Source: Lineus longissimus | Lineage: Eukaryota; Nemertea; Pilidiophora; Heteronemertea; Lineidae | Length of the DNA stretch: 64,000 nucleotides | Direction of reading: 5' to 3' | NCBI RefSeq assembly: GCF_910592395.1 | Contig: NC_088310.1 | Coordinates: forward strand, 7,501 to 71,500 | Part shown: positions 22,500-33,863 of the stretch, piece by piece | How positions within the stretch are numbered: position 1 is the first letter of the stretch | Layout of the letters: every line of letters starts with the position of its first letter | The notes under the pieces: generated by a model | The model's input: the letters and a program-made list of their open reading frames with translations, nothing else | Database searches by the model: none | Told to the model about the DNA's origin: nothing | Position numbers and translations under genes: made by a program

Positions 22500-22995
22500 G
22501 CTATCGATTCGTTCTCGAAACCCGTTATAGGGAATTGTTTTATTAGATAACGAAATAGCGTCTTTCTCTAGCCCGTGATCGGCGATTCTTTATCAGATAT
22601 CCCTTTCTCTAACCCGTGATCGGCGATTCTTTATCAGATATCCCTTTCTCTAAGCTGTGATCGGCGATTCTTTATCAGATATCCCTTTCTCTAACCCGTG
22701 ATCGGCGATTCTTTATCAGATATCCCTTTCTCTAACCCGTGATCGGCGATTCTTTATCAGATATCCCTTTCTCTAACCCGTGATCGGCGATTCTTTATCA
22801 GATATCCCTTTCTCTAACCCGTGATCGGCGATTCTTATAGGTGATTGTTTTATCAGACAACGCTATCTTCCTCTGGCCCGAATCGAAGATTGTTTTATTA
22901 CTATCGAATATATAATGCTATCTATCTCCAGTCCTTTATCGGGAACTTTTTAGAATCAGATACTCGTTATCGGGGATTGTTTTATCAGATGACAT
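22500..22995. repeat. 41-bp minisatellite with diverged flanks
   Basis: The unit CCCGTGATCGGCGATTCTTT plus ATCAGATATCCCTTTCTCTAA is repeated about six times between 22572 and 22835 with high identity. Diverged relatives with TCGGGGATTGTTTTATCAGA flank it on both sides (22510-22570 and 22835-22995). Confidence 0.88.
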
Positions 22996-23471
22996 TGCCA
23001 ATTCAAACTAGCTGGTTGCATTTGCAATAGTCAGCACAACTACGTATATAAAGGCAAGACATCTACATTATGTAAATATATCTAATAAGGTAATTTGTGT
23101 GGCGTATTTTACCGGAATGAGTAACATATTTTCTTACAAGCAGCAATGGACAGTATAGAAATGTCAGGTATTGCAGAACAGCAAAAAAGTATAAAGAAGA
23201 GTGTGTCATGCAAGCAATGGTAAAGACTTTGAAAGCTTTTAGCGGGATTAAGCCACGGGTCCTCTATCAACACCATCATAACCTCATTGCCGAGCTCGTG
23301 CACTGCTTCATAAAAATCACCAGCCATACATTTATGATATCACACCGGTCTAACGTAAAGCTGGTTAAAGTACAACATATTGAAAAACGTGATAATGGAC
23401 CTTAAAGGTCACACGGCAGAAGAAAGTACATCGTGGTTTTCGAGTCAGTGAGGGAAGAAAAACAACGTATA
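22996..23471. other. Intergenic, nothing recognised
   Basis: No supported gene. The open frames at 23109-23327 (-) and 23208-23405 (+) overlap antiparallel and match no family I know. Confidence 0.3.
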
Positions 23472-23721
23472 CAGTGGTACCCCGGTCGGCGACCATCCCG
23501 GTAACGCGAGTCCCCCCCCCCCCCCGCTATGACGACCAAGAATCGCCGGTCCCGAATGGTTTCCTCTCTAATTACAATTACAAGGCCCCCGGTAACAGTC
23601 CCAAAACTTTTTTGACTTTGGACATTTTTCAAATTTTGAACCGACTGAAAGTAGAAAAAAAGTCCAAATTCTATCATTCTACCTCGCTCCCATGAGTGGT
23701 GGTGTTACCGGGGTTCCACTG
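23472..23721. mobile_element. 250-bp MITE with CAGTGG(A/T)ACCCCGGT inverted repeats, TA-flanked
   Basis: The left end reads CAGTGGTACCCCGGTCGGCG. The right end, reverse complemented, reads CAGTGGAACCCCGGTAACAC. Both are flanked by TA (23470-23471 and 23722-23723). The TA target site and CAGTGGAACC terminus fit the pogo/Tc1-mariner superfamily. There is no coding capacity. It contains a C-run at about 23513-23525. Confidence 0.8.
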
Positions 23722-25013
23722 TATATTCTTAAGAGCTAAGCGTGAATCTTTTTGTCCTAATGGAAATGTCATATCTTTTTGAGGTAAAAATAGATGTCTG
23801 CATCAAAAGGATTCCTTTATCAGGATAATACTGTGACCAAACCGTCATCTCCTTTTACCATACAAATAAGGGGATAACGGGCAGCGAATGGCCATGGGTG
23901 GCTAAACCATACCATACAAATCATACCGATACCGATATTGACTTAAACTCGCCTCTTCATTCTGATGTTCACCCGGGTTAGAATCACCTGAAGTAAAGTC
24001 CTTTTCTGCAGAATGTATACGAAACTCCATTTGATCATTTGAGTATGTGTGCTTGATGTTCAATCCACCCTGGTTGCCAAAGATTACTGATTCCACGTCG
24101 TCAGTCAGCACTGGTGTTCGATTCAACTGAACACAGCTCGAAAGTGAACTTGGAAGTTGAAACAAACCGATTGTACACCAACGTTTGTTGACTGGAGAAC
24201 ATTCCTTATGAGCGTTTATAGACGATTTGCAGGTATGTGCCGGTTTCCACGGCAACGTGTGCACATTTGAAAATACACATTCTCTCGTCATAACCTAACA
24301 GGTTGATGCTGGTACCGCGTATGAAATATACTCGTGCAGATGAGCCGGGTTGATTCTAGATCTACTCTGATCTTGGGGTCGAATTGGTGAATTAATAGCT
24401 CATGGCAACGACCGGACATCATCAGGATACTTACATTTGCATCGAATGCAAAATATGTTTTACAATTTTAATCATGCCAGTCAGCAACGATGCTGGCTCA
24501 AGATAGGACAAAGGTTTTAGTGCACGGTTGCGACTTTCAACGTCGAGATTATAAATTCAATTCCATGATTGGAAAAAGAGGAGTGTGTAGTAAATGTATA
24601 CACGTGGAACATCGAGTTTGTGTACAATAGAAAATGAAACAAAAAGGACAGTCTGGACTTATCACATCGTCATTTTCTTGCATCATAGACGCTTTTTGAG
24701 TCAATTCCTTGGGATTCCTTGTTTTCTAGATACTGCTTTACAATTAATTATGCTCATCGAGACCTTTTCAAATACATGTACGTCATTAAAAACCTGGAGT
24801 TTCACTGCGAAATAATGGCAACCCAACGTTAGCTTTTCAATGGCGTCGTCAGATATTTCTTTTCTTATCCCATAATAAACCCTGTTCAACTTATCGCGGA
24901 TCATGATTTTGCTAACGTCTTACCGCTAACTTTCTCGTCCGTTCATCCAGAAGTATTAAGGTAGCAGGAAGGGTTGGGCGTTTGTGGTTTCTGAGTCTGA
25001 GGGGGGTTGGTGT
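23722..25013. other. Intergenic, nothing firmly recognised
   Basis: A 129-codon minus-strand open frame (23902-24291) has no recognisable domain, signal peptide or splice context. No repeats of note were seen apart from short AT-rich tracts. Confidence 0.3.
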
Positions 25014-25077
25014 CTGTTGACTGTGCTTTAAGAGAGACTAGGCATGGCGCCAGTCTCTCTTAAAGCACAGTCAACAG
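25014..25077. repeat. Perfect 26-bp inverted repeat (hairpin, 12-nt loop)
   Basis: CTGTTGACTGTGCTTTAAGAGAGACT at 25014-25039 (26 nt, key core GTGCTTTAAGAGAGACT) is exactly complementary to 25052-25077. The loop contains GGCATGGCGCC. The right half and loop recur at 25392-25454. Confidence 0.95.
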
Positions 25078-25391
25078 GCATTTGGTCTCAGTATTTGGGT
25101 TTTGATTGCCATGACTGTACCCCTGTAAAAGTCAGAGGAGGAGAAGTTTGGAATGATGAAAGCATTGAAGAAGAAGAAATGTTATTATTGAGGAAAGCAA
25201 AATTTATTATGAGACTAGAAGGCAGTGTCCTGACTTGATTATTTTGAAAATGGCGGTCTGAACACATTAAAAGGTGGAACATGGCATTTTATCGACTTTG
25301 AAGTGTTCCGCAGTTAAAGGGAGACTATAGGCAGCAGCTAGGTAGGCAAGATAAAGTCATACAAATTTGCCAATAGGGGTCAGTCATATCT

Positions 25392-25454
25392 CTAGGCATG
25401 GCGCCAGTCTCTCTTAAAGCACAGTCAACAGGCATTTGGTCTTAGTATTTGGGT
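25392..25454. repeat. Direct copy of the 25038-25100 segment
   Basis: About 62 bp, starting CTAGGCATGGCGCCAGTCTC and ending TTAGTATTTGGG, repeats 25038-25099 with a single visible mismatch. Only the right arm and loop of the hairpin are copied. Confidence 0.9.
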
Positions 25455-25603
25455 AAGTACAGAATCAAGGCAGCTCAGAGAGCAATGATTGAACGATGGT
25501 GTGGACAAGTCCAAGGATACTGCATCAGTCACGACCAACTTCTCATCAGAAAGCGTCACCACCAGCATATTCAATGTTCAGTTCCAACCTGTACCAGTCC
25601 AAT

Positions 25604-25737
25604 GCACGCCTGTCATGGTCAGCAGTGGTCAGCTTAGCGCGATATGGAACTTTCTTCTGAAACTCAAGCGAGGGAAGTCTGCTCATTAGCCTATCTCGCG
25701 CACTGCTCCTTCTTGTCAAACATCGTAGTGAAATCGT
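25604..25737. repeat. Dispersed repeat, copy 1 of a pair
   Basis: This segment (GCACGCCTGTCAT ... CTTAGCGCGATATGGAAC ... CATCGTAGTGAAATCGT) is repeated at 27578-27712 in the same orientation with about 90 percent identity by eye. It contains no recognised gene. Confidence 0.85.
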
Positions 25738-27577
25738 GGTACAGTGGGGCGTCCTCGAGGATTGCAGCTGGTCGGACAGACGTGAGGTGGAATGTGGGCG
25801 GCTGCGCTTCTTCGTTGATGTGCGATGGCAGATAGCACAGTTGTTGCGTTGCATGACAGCTGAAAGTGAATGTGATATCATAGAAGTGAGGCGTTTGCAA
25901 TGAGACTATAGGTGAAGTAGAAGCAAGGAGTGAAATGGGCCATCTTCCAGTGACTAATATACAGAGTAAGGGCACTGGGTGTTGTTAGATTCAGCATTGA
26001 ATGTATTCCTCGTACAAGCGTGAATAGTATGGACATACAGTGAGAGGTGAGAGACCCCTATTGACTACTTCTTGTAACTTTATCTTGGATATTATATTAG
26101 TATTGAACTTCTAGCCATGGAATAATGAAGAAATTGAGGTTGTAGGCATGGAATATGAAAAATTATTCAACGGTGAAAGACATTATTCCATGAGGCTTTG
26201 CCGTGATCGCAAAGGACGCGACGCGATTGGTTCACATGCTAATGAGGTATGATAATGATAATTACCTCTATAATGCTACTTGGATAGCGACTGTCTCGTT
26301 GATTGCAACAGTGGTCAGGTCTATGTCAATTTGTGCCTGTAATGTCAATGAAGTATGATGAGGTGATGACGATAGTGCAATTATTAAATATTGGCAAGAG
26401 ATCATACTACAACATAGGTCTTGTTTTCGACAGATGACTGTGCGACATTCCTATTGGGTCTTGTTAGAGTCAGCGCTGCATGTATTCCTTGTACAAACTT
26501 GAATAGTTGTGACAGACTTTGAGGGGTGAGAGACCCCTATCGGCTACTTCGGCTAACTTTATCTTGCCTACCTAGCTGCTAGCAATAGTGCCCCTTTATC
26601 AAGACTGAAACCCACTGTGCGGGGCTAAGAAATTACCTTTATAATCCTAGTTGGATAACCACTGTGTAGATGATTTGAAGAGTGCTCTGTGGATGTGTGC
26701 CTGTAATGTCAATGAAAGTATGATGAGGTGATGACGATAGTGGAATGACGAAATATTGGAAAGAGATCTATTCCTAGAAGAACATATGTCCTGTTTTGAC
26801 TAGGTGGCGCATTTTAGAATCAGCAGTGAGCACTGTGTGTAACATGGTGGATGGTGGAGACAGCGGAGATAATAACTGTGTCGAAAGTATTGTTATAGGG
26901 CCTTCCCTAGGCCCATGGGGTTAAATTTACAATCCACGATTGAAAAGACGTAGTTTGATCGCATTCAACTATAAATCCATTGAACAGTTGTGTTCCTTTA
27001 GTCAACCGATGACCTTTTGTTGGGCCATGATCGGGGATTGTAAACTGTAAATGTATTATGGACTGGGAGAGGGGGGAAACACAAGTGAAATAGACCAAAA
27101 CAAGTGATTTTGGGGCTTTGGTTTAGACGCTTGCCCCACATGCGCCATGCGGGATTATACGGTTCATCATCATCATGTGAACTTGTTGACATCTACATGA
27201 TCTAGTGCTGTTATTGGTCATGGTACATGGTAGGCCTAATCATCATGGCTATATGTTTCAGGAAAAGCTCGGAGTAAAATGAACTGCCGATGAATAATGA
27301 TGTTGTTCATGTTTACCATGTTTACTAGTACATAGCCATAGGGTATGCACTGGCCAGTGCACTTTCTGCACGTCGTCATGGTCATGTGTGATACCTTGCA
27401 TATTTTGTTTTTTGAATGCGCATGCTTTTTGGGCAAAATCACTTGTACCAACAATAATGAATAATGTCTTCTTATCCCTATGACTCCATACACAGTGAGG
27501 GCATTGTCCCATTCCCATCAAATGGTAACTTATTGTACCGTATTCGGGTGGAAGTTGGGGAGCAGATACCTACCGTT

Positions 27578-27712
27578 GCACGCCTGTCATAAATCAGCAG
27601 TGATGAGCTTAGCGCGATATGGAACATTCTTCAGAAACTCAAGCGAGGGAAGTCTGCTCATTAGCATAACTCGCGCACTGCTCCTTCTTGTCAAACATCG
27701 TAGTGAAATCGT
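27578..27712. repeat. Dispersed repeat, copy 2 of a pair
   Basis: Direct partner of 25604-25737, about 2 kb away. It is followed at 27721-27743 by a small perfect hairpin (ACGTCTGGC, loop TTTGC after the stem start, GCCAGACGT). Confidence 0.85.
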
Positions 27713-27743
27713 AATGGAAAACGTCTGGCTTTGCGCCAGACGT

Positions 27744-29169
27744 TGAGACTAATAAGTGAAGAACTAATAGGTAAAGAACTTCTACTTGCGCGAGACTGCT
27801 CTGATAAAATTATCATTGCAGAGACTACGGTGACGTACACATATATTTTTTACAATCAAAAATGCCCTCAAAAGACGACATGGAATGATTATTTTATTGA
27901 TATTTCCTACTATATACCTTCCAATTATCACTTTATATAAATAGATCGGCGTTAGGTCGCATGCTTTTCTTTCCTGGTGACACTATAAAGCAAAATAGTT
28001 GCAACCCCGTAAATGCGCTATAAGTCCAATAATAAGTGACGGTGACCCGTTATAAATGTTTCGCCAGCTTCGCTTTTTTGCCGCTACGCGGCGCGTTGGG
28101 CCCTTGCGTCCAGAGATTCTCCTTATCAGGAATGGACAGCCTGTATCTACCTTAAGTCAATCCGATACGGCTTTTGAAATCAATCAAAACTTACGATCGT
28201 GCTTTGTCAACTTTCATCTTGCTAATCCACTTTAGTGGCCGTCGCTTAAATCGCAGTTATAGTTCACAAACTGATCATTTTAGCATTAGAATGACATTTT
28301 ATCTGGTTGTCAGGATTGTAGCTAGGTCTGTTAGCAAGTTTGGTGAATTTAGCTCATTGCCAATATCCAATTGCTGCAGACCTGGAACAGACCATGATGT
28401 CCATTCTCGTTCAGAGTGTCGGATCTTAATGGTTAGACGTGATTTCAAACCTTAGAGGAATGCCCATGCCTGAAGCTTCATCATTTGATTGCAAGTATCA
28501 CCAAACACAGAGTGGTTTAGTTCTGTTTTGGCTGGATGATCACACTATGAAATAAACTTGAATGCTAACATTTCCAAGCAAATCATTGGGCATTTGGTCC
28601 AGCTAGTGAATCACGTGATCACCAGCTATTATCTGATAGGGCGGTTCAAAGAGCATGTTCAAACAATTCGAAACAAGTTTGCATGTGTTTAGCAGCATAT
28701 CCACATTACCAGTTCACAACCAAACACAATGTTTGCAAGCAAATGTCTTGCGGTTTTGCCGGCGTGTTCATGACATGCATTGATTGTTACGAATACAAGC
28801 ATTTATATCAAGCAAGTCCACATTGTGATAGCGGCATGCGGCATCTCGAAGAGAAAAAACGCCGAGCACTCGAAAAGTTCTGCAGGCATCAAAGTTATAA
28901 TCATCACTGTAATAGAAGAGAGATATTGCCCGCAGCTGAGGCAGGATGAAAGGCCCGTAATTACTTAATCCCTCACTTTCTCTTTGTCTTTATGGTATCT
29001 ACATTATGCGATCGTTAGAGGTGAGGATGTCTCAATCATCTCTGACGGTATTCCACAGAGAGGAAATGGCACTCAGAATCTAAAGCAGCATCTGGGAGGA
29101 CCCCCCCCCCCCGGCGAATTCTTTGTACAACTATTACCAAGTGTTTATTTGATAGCTTCAACGAAAACA
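27744..29169. other. Intergenic, no supported gene
   Basis: A GC-rich short hairpin (GCCGCTACGCGGC) lies at about 28080-28093 and a C-run at about 29101-29112. The open frames at 28174-28455 and 28683-28949 match no family I recognise and lack splice or promoter context. Confidence 0.3.
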
Positions 29170-29420
29170 TTTTCAAAGTCAAAAAAGTTTTTGGACTGAT
29201 GATTTTGTTTCATTTTGAGCAGAAAACAAAAAAAACAGTGAAAACAATTTTTGGACTTAGACATTTTTTCAGGGTTTAGGGTAAGGGTTAGCAGAAAAGA
29301 AAGTTAAAATTTTGAAAAATTTTCAAAGTCAAAATAATTTTGGGACTGAAGATTTTGGTTCATTTTGAGCAGAAAACAAAAAAAACAGTGAAATTTTTTT
29401 TGGAAAGTGAAAACAATCTT
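29170..29420. repeat. AT-rich duplicated block related to the MITE interior
   Basis: The segment TTTTCAAAGTCAAAA ... GGACTGATGATTTTG ... TTCATTTTGAGCAGAAAAC occurs near 29170 and again near 29320. It also occurs inside the MITE at 30880-31374 (near 31027-31090). It is probably a rearranged member of the same family, but its ends were not found. Confidence 0.6.
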
Positions 29421-29605
29421 TGATAATAGAGGAATAATGATGTTGTAGCACATCATCAGGTTTTTCGTTAAAATTCATTGTAAGCTAACTGCCATTTATC
29501 AACATTACTTTCATGGGAATATTTACAGCAAGCATTTCAAGGCGAATGTAGCTTTGACGTGAAACCATTTTTTCCGTGAAAAAAACATTAGAAAGAAAAC
29601 TTCAT

Positions 29606-29750
29606 CGCAGGGATGCTGTTCATTCAATACGGAATCATCCATGCAGGGATGCTGTTCATTCAATACGGAATCATCCATGCAGGGATGCTGTTCATTCAAT
29701 ACGGAATCATCCATGCAGGGATGCTGTTCATTCAATACGGAATCATCCAT
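29606..29750. repeat. 36-bp minisatellite, 4 copies
   Basis: The unit GCAGGGATGCTGTTCATTCA plus ATACGGAATCATCCAT is repeated four times without a visible mismatch. Both strands remain open across it because 36 is a multiple of three. Confidence 0.95.
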
Positions 29751-30879
29751 TTTTGACACGTTCTTCCTATTGATCGTCAGTCTTCATCTCCTAGTGAAGA
29801 GGCGTTTGGCTTGCTGATGATGATTTACTGAGACAGTGTGTGCTCACCCCGTCCTTTAAACTGGAGCTTAGCATGTTTTCTCAAACGGAGAGTGTTATTG
29901 CCAGTCAGACAAAACCCAGGTGGTGCTTTCCTTCTTCCAATTCCTTTTCACCACACTTCCACTCAAGTTAACTCCTGACGGGTCTTAAACCCGGCATAGG
30001 CGAGAGTTAAAACATACATCGCTATTCCCGCTCAATTCTACCTCTGACGTCAACACATGACGGCTAACGGCATTATTTCCTCCGCAACTTCTATGCTCCT
30101 CCTTCACTTTAGCCTATTCCCATCACCACTCGGTCAGGTGGGTGAACATTATCGAGGCAAGTTCCACATAAACTCGTTTTCACCACAGCTTATCGCCGCT
30201 TCTGTGGTTTTTATGGCGATTTTACGGCAAATCACATCAGGCTGAAGACATGTTATCGTCTCTGTAAAACCGTCACAAGATTAGCTTCCCCGCCATTCCG
30301 CTGATGTCTACGCATGCGTAATTGGAGTGTTTACCGTAGAAATGCTCTCATCAGTTCTAACCGGATCATTCAAGTGAGTGACAATGGTCGTTATCTTGTT
30401 AAAACTCCTCAAATTAAGTGATAATTTGATGAACGTGACGTGCCGAAAGGTCTAGCTCTTGTTTCATCAAGAGAAAGGGGGCAAATGGTAATTAAAATGA
30501 CATCTAAATGGAGCAGCGTCTTCGTCGAGTTATATCTTGATCTCAAATTCGCCTAGGAGGTTTTGCTATGATATCAGGAGCGAGGAAATAACGCTAATAA
30601 CTAGCGGTGGCATAGATCGTCACATGAGTGTACGATCTGGTCTATCCTAATTGGCCAGTAGAAAAACCTATCTTTCAAGTAGAGGCAGCCGTGAAGTTAC
30701 AAATGTCACATATATCTGACAAGACCAAGTTTGGTGCAGTATGGCATGGAATCTTAAGCAACGTAATTAATAATTATATCAAACGCGCGCCATTTCATCA
30801 AAAGGGAAATTTAATTACACGAGTTTGCGAATGAGGAGCAGTTTTCGAAAACCTTCCACTCAATAACGTTGCACAATTA
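29751..30879. other. Intergenic, nothing recognised
   Basis: No coding region, RNA gene or repeat could be supported in this stretch. Confidence 0.35.
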
Positions 30880-31374
30880 CATTCGAAACCCAGTAACACG
30901 ACCACTCGTGGGACCGAGGTTGAATGGTCGCGTTAGTGAAGTTGAAAATTCGGGGACAAAATGCATGATTAAATTTTCTCGCCAAAATTGTTGAACTTTT
31001 TCATAAGTTCAAAATCCTGTAAAATTTTCAAAGCCAAACATTTTTGGGGACTGATGATGTTTCTTCATTTTGAGCAGAAAAAAACCAGTCAAAAAACAAA
31101 TTTGCACTTCGAATATTTTTTCATCTGTCGCCTGTTAAATTTGCCGCAATCAATTTCTTAAACAGAAATCATGGCAGCATTCGTCTTTTCACGGCAATAA
31201 GGCCCTTTGGTCGGGTTAGAGGGGTGAATTTGGTCATTGGGACTGCCATATCCAGTAGTTGTGGTCTGGGTAACCGGGGTCGTGTTACCGGGGGCCTTGT
31301 AATGGTATTTAGAGACACGTCGTTATAGCGGGGTGGTCGGGTTACCGGGGTGGTCGCCGACCGGGGTTCCACTG
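30880..31374. mobile_element. 495-bp MITE, second member of the CAGTGGAACCCCGGT family, inverted
   Basis: The right end, reverse complemented, reads CAGTGGAACCCCGGTCGGCG and aligns over about 100 bp with the left part of the MITE at 23472, including the ATTACAAGGCCCCCGGTAACA stretch. The other end near 30880 (CATTCGAAACCCAGTAACAC) is a decayed version of the opposite terminus. TA dinucleotides flank both ends. The interior is longer than in the first copy. Confidence 0.7.
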
Positions 31375-32137
31375 TACCTTCATTTCTGGCAAAATAGACG
31401 AATTCTTGGTGTAACGATTGTCTACGTGGTGGGAATGAGAAGTCGCCGCCATTTTTGATCCAACCAGTGATTGATGCCGTCTTATCATCCGCGCAATAGA
31501 AACCGGGAAATGACGTTTTCCGCCCCAGGACTTTCTAGAACAGGCTTTCCATACAAATGTAGCTGCGCGGAATTCTGCATATGGCATTGACCTTGGTTAA
31601 GGACATTATCCGCGATGGTCTCGATGCATCGATCTCGGCTGCTTCGTCTGCCACACGCGTGTCAACAGGCTTCAATGCAATTAGAAAAAATACACGAAAA
31701 ATAATTTGAATTAGATAAGACTAGAAAGATTAGAGAGACATACGTAAAGTGTAACCTTAATGTATCCCATGACAACAACCCCGGCGATATCCCTGGCAAG
31801 TGTTTCAAATGGCTCCGCGATCGGTGTACCAGAGAGTAGTTAAAGTACGAACAAGTCCCTCGGCAATACATCTAACCATTAATCACGACAAGATCGGCTC
31901 CGAAAGTAGAGATGTTATAGTACGTCGACTGCTAATAAGTCGACAGACAATATTTGGCATTTAGATGCTTCAAAATCCAAGACCGTGACGTGATGGAATC
32001 GATCGTCTGCGACCCTTCACCTTCAGAACAAGTAGCAGTAGAAAGTGCAATAAACTCCTTACAAGATTCCCTACTGGTGTCACGAAACCTCTTATGCTAG
32101 CTTCTGGTGGTTCCACTGACCGTTGGTGCGGAATTCA
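31375..32137. other. Intergenic, nothing recognised
   Basis: No gene, RNA or repeat could be supported. Confidence 0.3.
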
Positions 32138-32925
32138 GCTTGGTTAAGCACTCATGCATCAGTGCAGCTGACCTTTGCAGCTGCTCGAGCTTGGTTAAGC
32201 ACTCATGCATCAGTGCAGCTGACCTTTGCAGCTGCTCGAGCTTGGTTAAGCACTCATGCATCAGTGCAGCTGACCTTTGCAGCTTCTTGAGCTTGGTTAA
32301 GCACTCATGCATCAGTGCAGCCGTCCTTTGCAGCTGCTCGAGCTTGGTTAAGCACCAATGCCGGAATGCAGCTGACCTTTGCAGCTGCTCGAGCTTGGTT
32401 AAGCACCAATGCCGGAGTGCAGTATGTTGTCCATTGCAGCTGCTCGAGCTTGGTTTAGCACCAATGCAGCAGTGCAGGTGTTCTTTGCAGCTGCTCGAGC
32501 TTGGTTAAGCACAAATGCCGGAGAGTAGTTGTCCATTGCAGCTACTCGAGCTTGGTTTAGCACCAATGCAGCAGTGCAGGTGTCCTTTGCAGCTGCTCGA
32601 GCTTGGTTTAGCACCAATGCCGGAATGCAGTTGTCCTTTGCAGCTACTTTGTTAAGTACCAATGCCGGAGTGCAGTTGTCCTTTGCAGCTGCTTGAGCTT
32701 GGTTAAGCACCAATGCAGCAGTGCAGGTGTCCTTTGCAGCTGCTCGAGCTTGGTTTAGCACCAATGCCAGAGTGCAGTTGTCCTTTGCAGCTGCTTGAGC
32801 TTGGTTAAGCACCAATGCCGGAGTGCAGTTGTCCTTTGCAGCTGCTCGAGCTTGGTTAAGCACCAATGCAGTAGTGCAGTCGTCCTTTGTAGATGCTTGA
32901 GCTTGGTTAAGCACTAAATGCTTCA
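32138..32925. repeat. 51-bp minisatellite, about 15 copies
   Basis: The unit is GCTTGGTTAAGCAC, (T/C)(C)AATGC.., GTGCAG.TG.CCTTTGCAG, CTGCTCGA. The first four copies (CTCATGCATCAGTG) are almost identical and the later ones (CCAATGCCGGAGTG or CCAATGCAGCAGTG) form variant types. The 51-bp length keeps frames open on both strands (133 and 198 codons), which is not evidence of coding. Confidence 0.93.
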
Positions 32926-32994
32926 GGAGAGCAGAGAAGCTTATATCGTTGAAGATGGCATTAAGGTGTTGATCGATATCATGCTGTCGAGTCA

Positions 32995-33863
32995 ACCAAA
33001 CAGTGTAAGTATATATTGCCCATGATCAACGCAGTAAATTATCCTCAGTCAAATTCAGCATTACACGTTAATTTTGAGCATTACTGACAAGTCCGGACTT
33101 CCAGAAATGCTTTCTCTATTCATCAACACTTTTGCCGGACAAAATGGCCGCCAATTTGCTTCTGTGTTACCATGATAATGGCATTACTTAGATATAATAA
33201 CCAAGGTTTCCGCAGTCATGCCATATTTGGTCACATCTTACCGGGAACACAATAATGCCAATATGCTAAATACAAGTCGCACAATTCCTTCCATGTGATC
33301 GAGGGGCATAAAGACCTTTCGCGGAGAGACAGCTCATTTTGAAGTCAAACAAAGAACGCGTGTATCGTCTGCGCCTTGTAAAAAGACGCTTCTATTCGCT
33401 CGAGACGATGCATTAAATGAGTCGAGCTGTGTGCCTGGAGACATTTTCTCCACCACAACTAGAGCAGCCTTCTAGAAATGGATTCTACCAATCATTTCTT
33501 GGTGATGGGCTTGCTGGAAGATAAACATGAGCAACCCTTTTTGTTCAACCCTTTGGCTTCTTCTCTTTGCCATCCACACCTCTTGCTTATCATTATGTTT
33601 GTGTCTCCTTCACAGGGTGTCAACGTGCTATGATGATAGGGTGCGCTTCATATCACGGCAAATGACATTCCTTGATAGCACCAAAGATTGCTAAATGCAT
33701 AGCAACACGATTTTGAAAGAAGGTACCGCACCACAAACCGGTGGCGACTAATCTAAAACGACTGAATGCAATGGTTCAGGCGAAGAGAAAACTACGCTAA
33801 GCATTGATCGCTGTTTTACTCAAAAAGAGTTAAAACTTTTGATATGTCTGGATTAAGGATAGT
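32995..33863. other. Intergenic, nothing recognised
   Basis: Unique-looking sequence without supportable genes or RNA. Confidence 0.3.

Larger units (their letters stand above)
25314..26600. mobile_element. Putative TIR-bounded composite element (about 1.28 kb) with internal duplications
   Basis: The left end at 25314 (TTAAAGGGAGACTATAGGCA, then GCAGCTAGGTAGGCAAGATAAAGT) is matched in inverse orientation by the right end at about 26530-26600. About 75 bp align, including the later ATAGGGGTC block. A third, partial inverse copy of this terminus lies at about 26045-26095. The interior also has direct duplications: 25980-26095 resembles 26450-26575, and 26255-26435 resembles 26630-26805. TTAA at the left end hints at a piggyBac-type target, but the right end reads CCCCTTTATC. 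Non-autonomous, with no transposase seen. Confidence 0.5.

Noticed and set aside
22500-22995. Possible CRISPR array
   Set aside because: Here and in the other arrays whole units repeat with no unique spacers, and the window is clearly from an animal.
23902-24291. 129-codon minus-strand open frame as a gene
   Set aside because: No recognisable domain, no splice or promoter context, and length is not exceptional for 64 kb.
28174-28949. 93- and 88-codon frames as genes
   Set aside because: No family match, overlapping alternative frames and no splice-site support.
32107-32995. 133- and 198-codon frames with 17-residue repeats
   Set aside because: The 51-bp minisatellite lacks stops in two frames, and the frames are antiparallel. 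No coding evidence.
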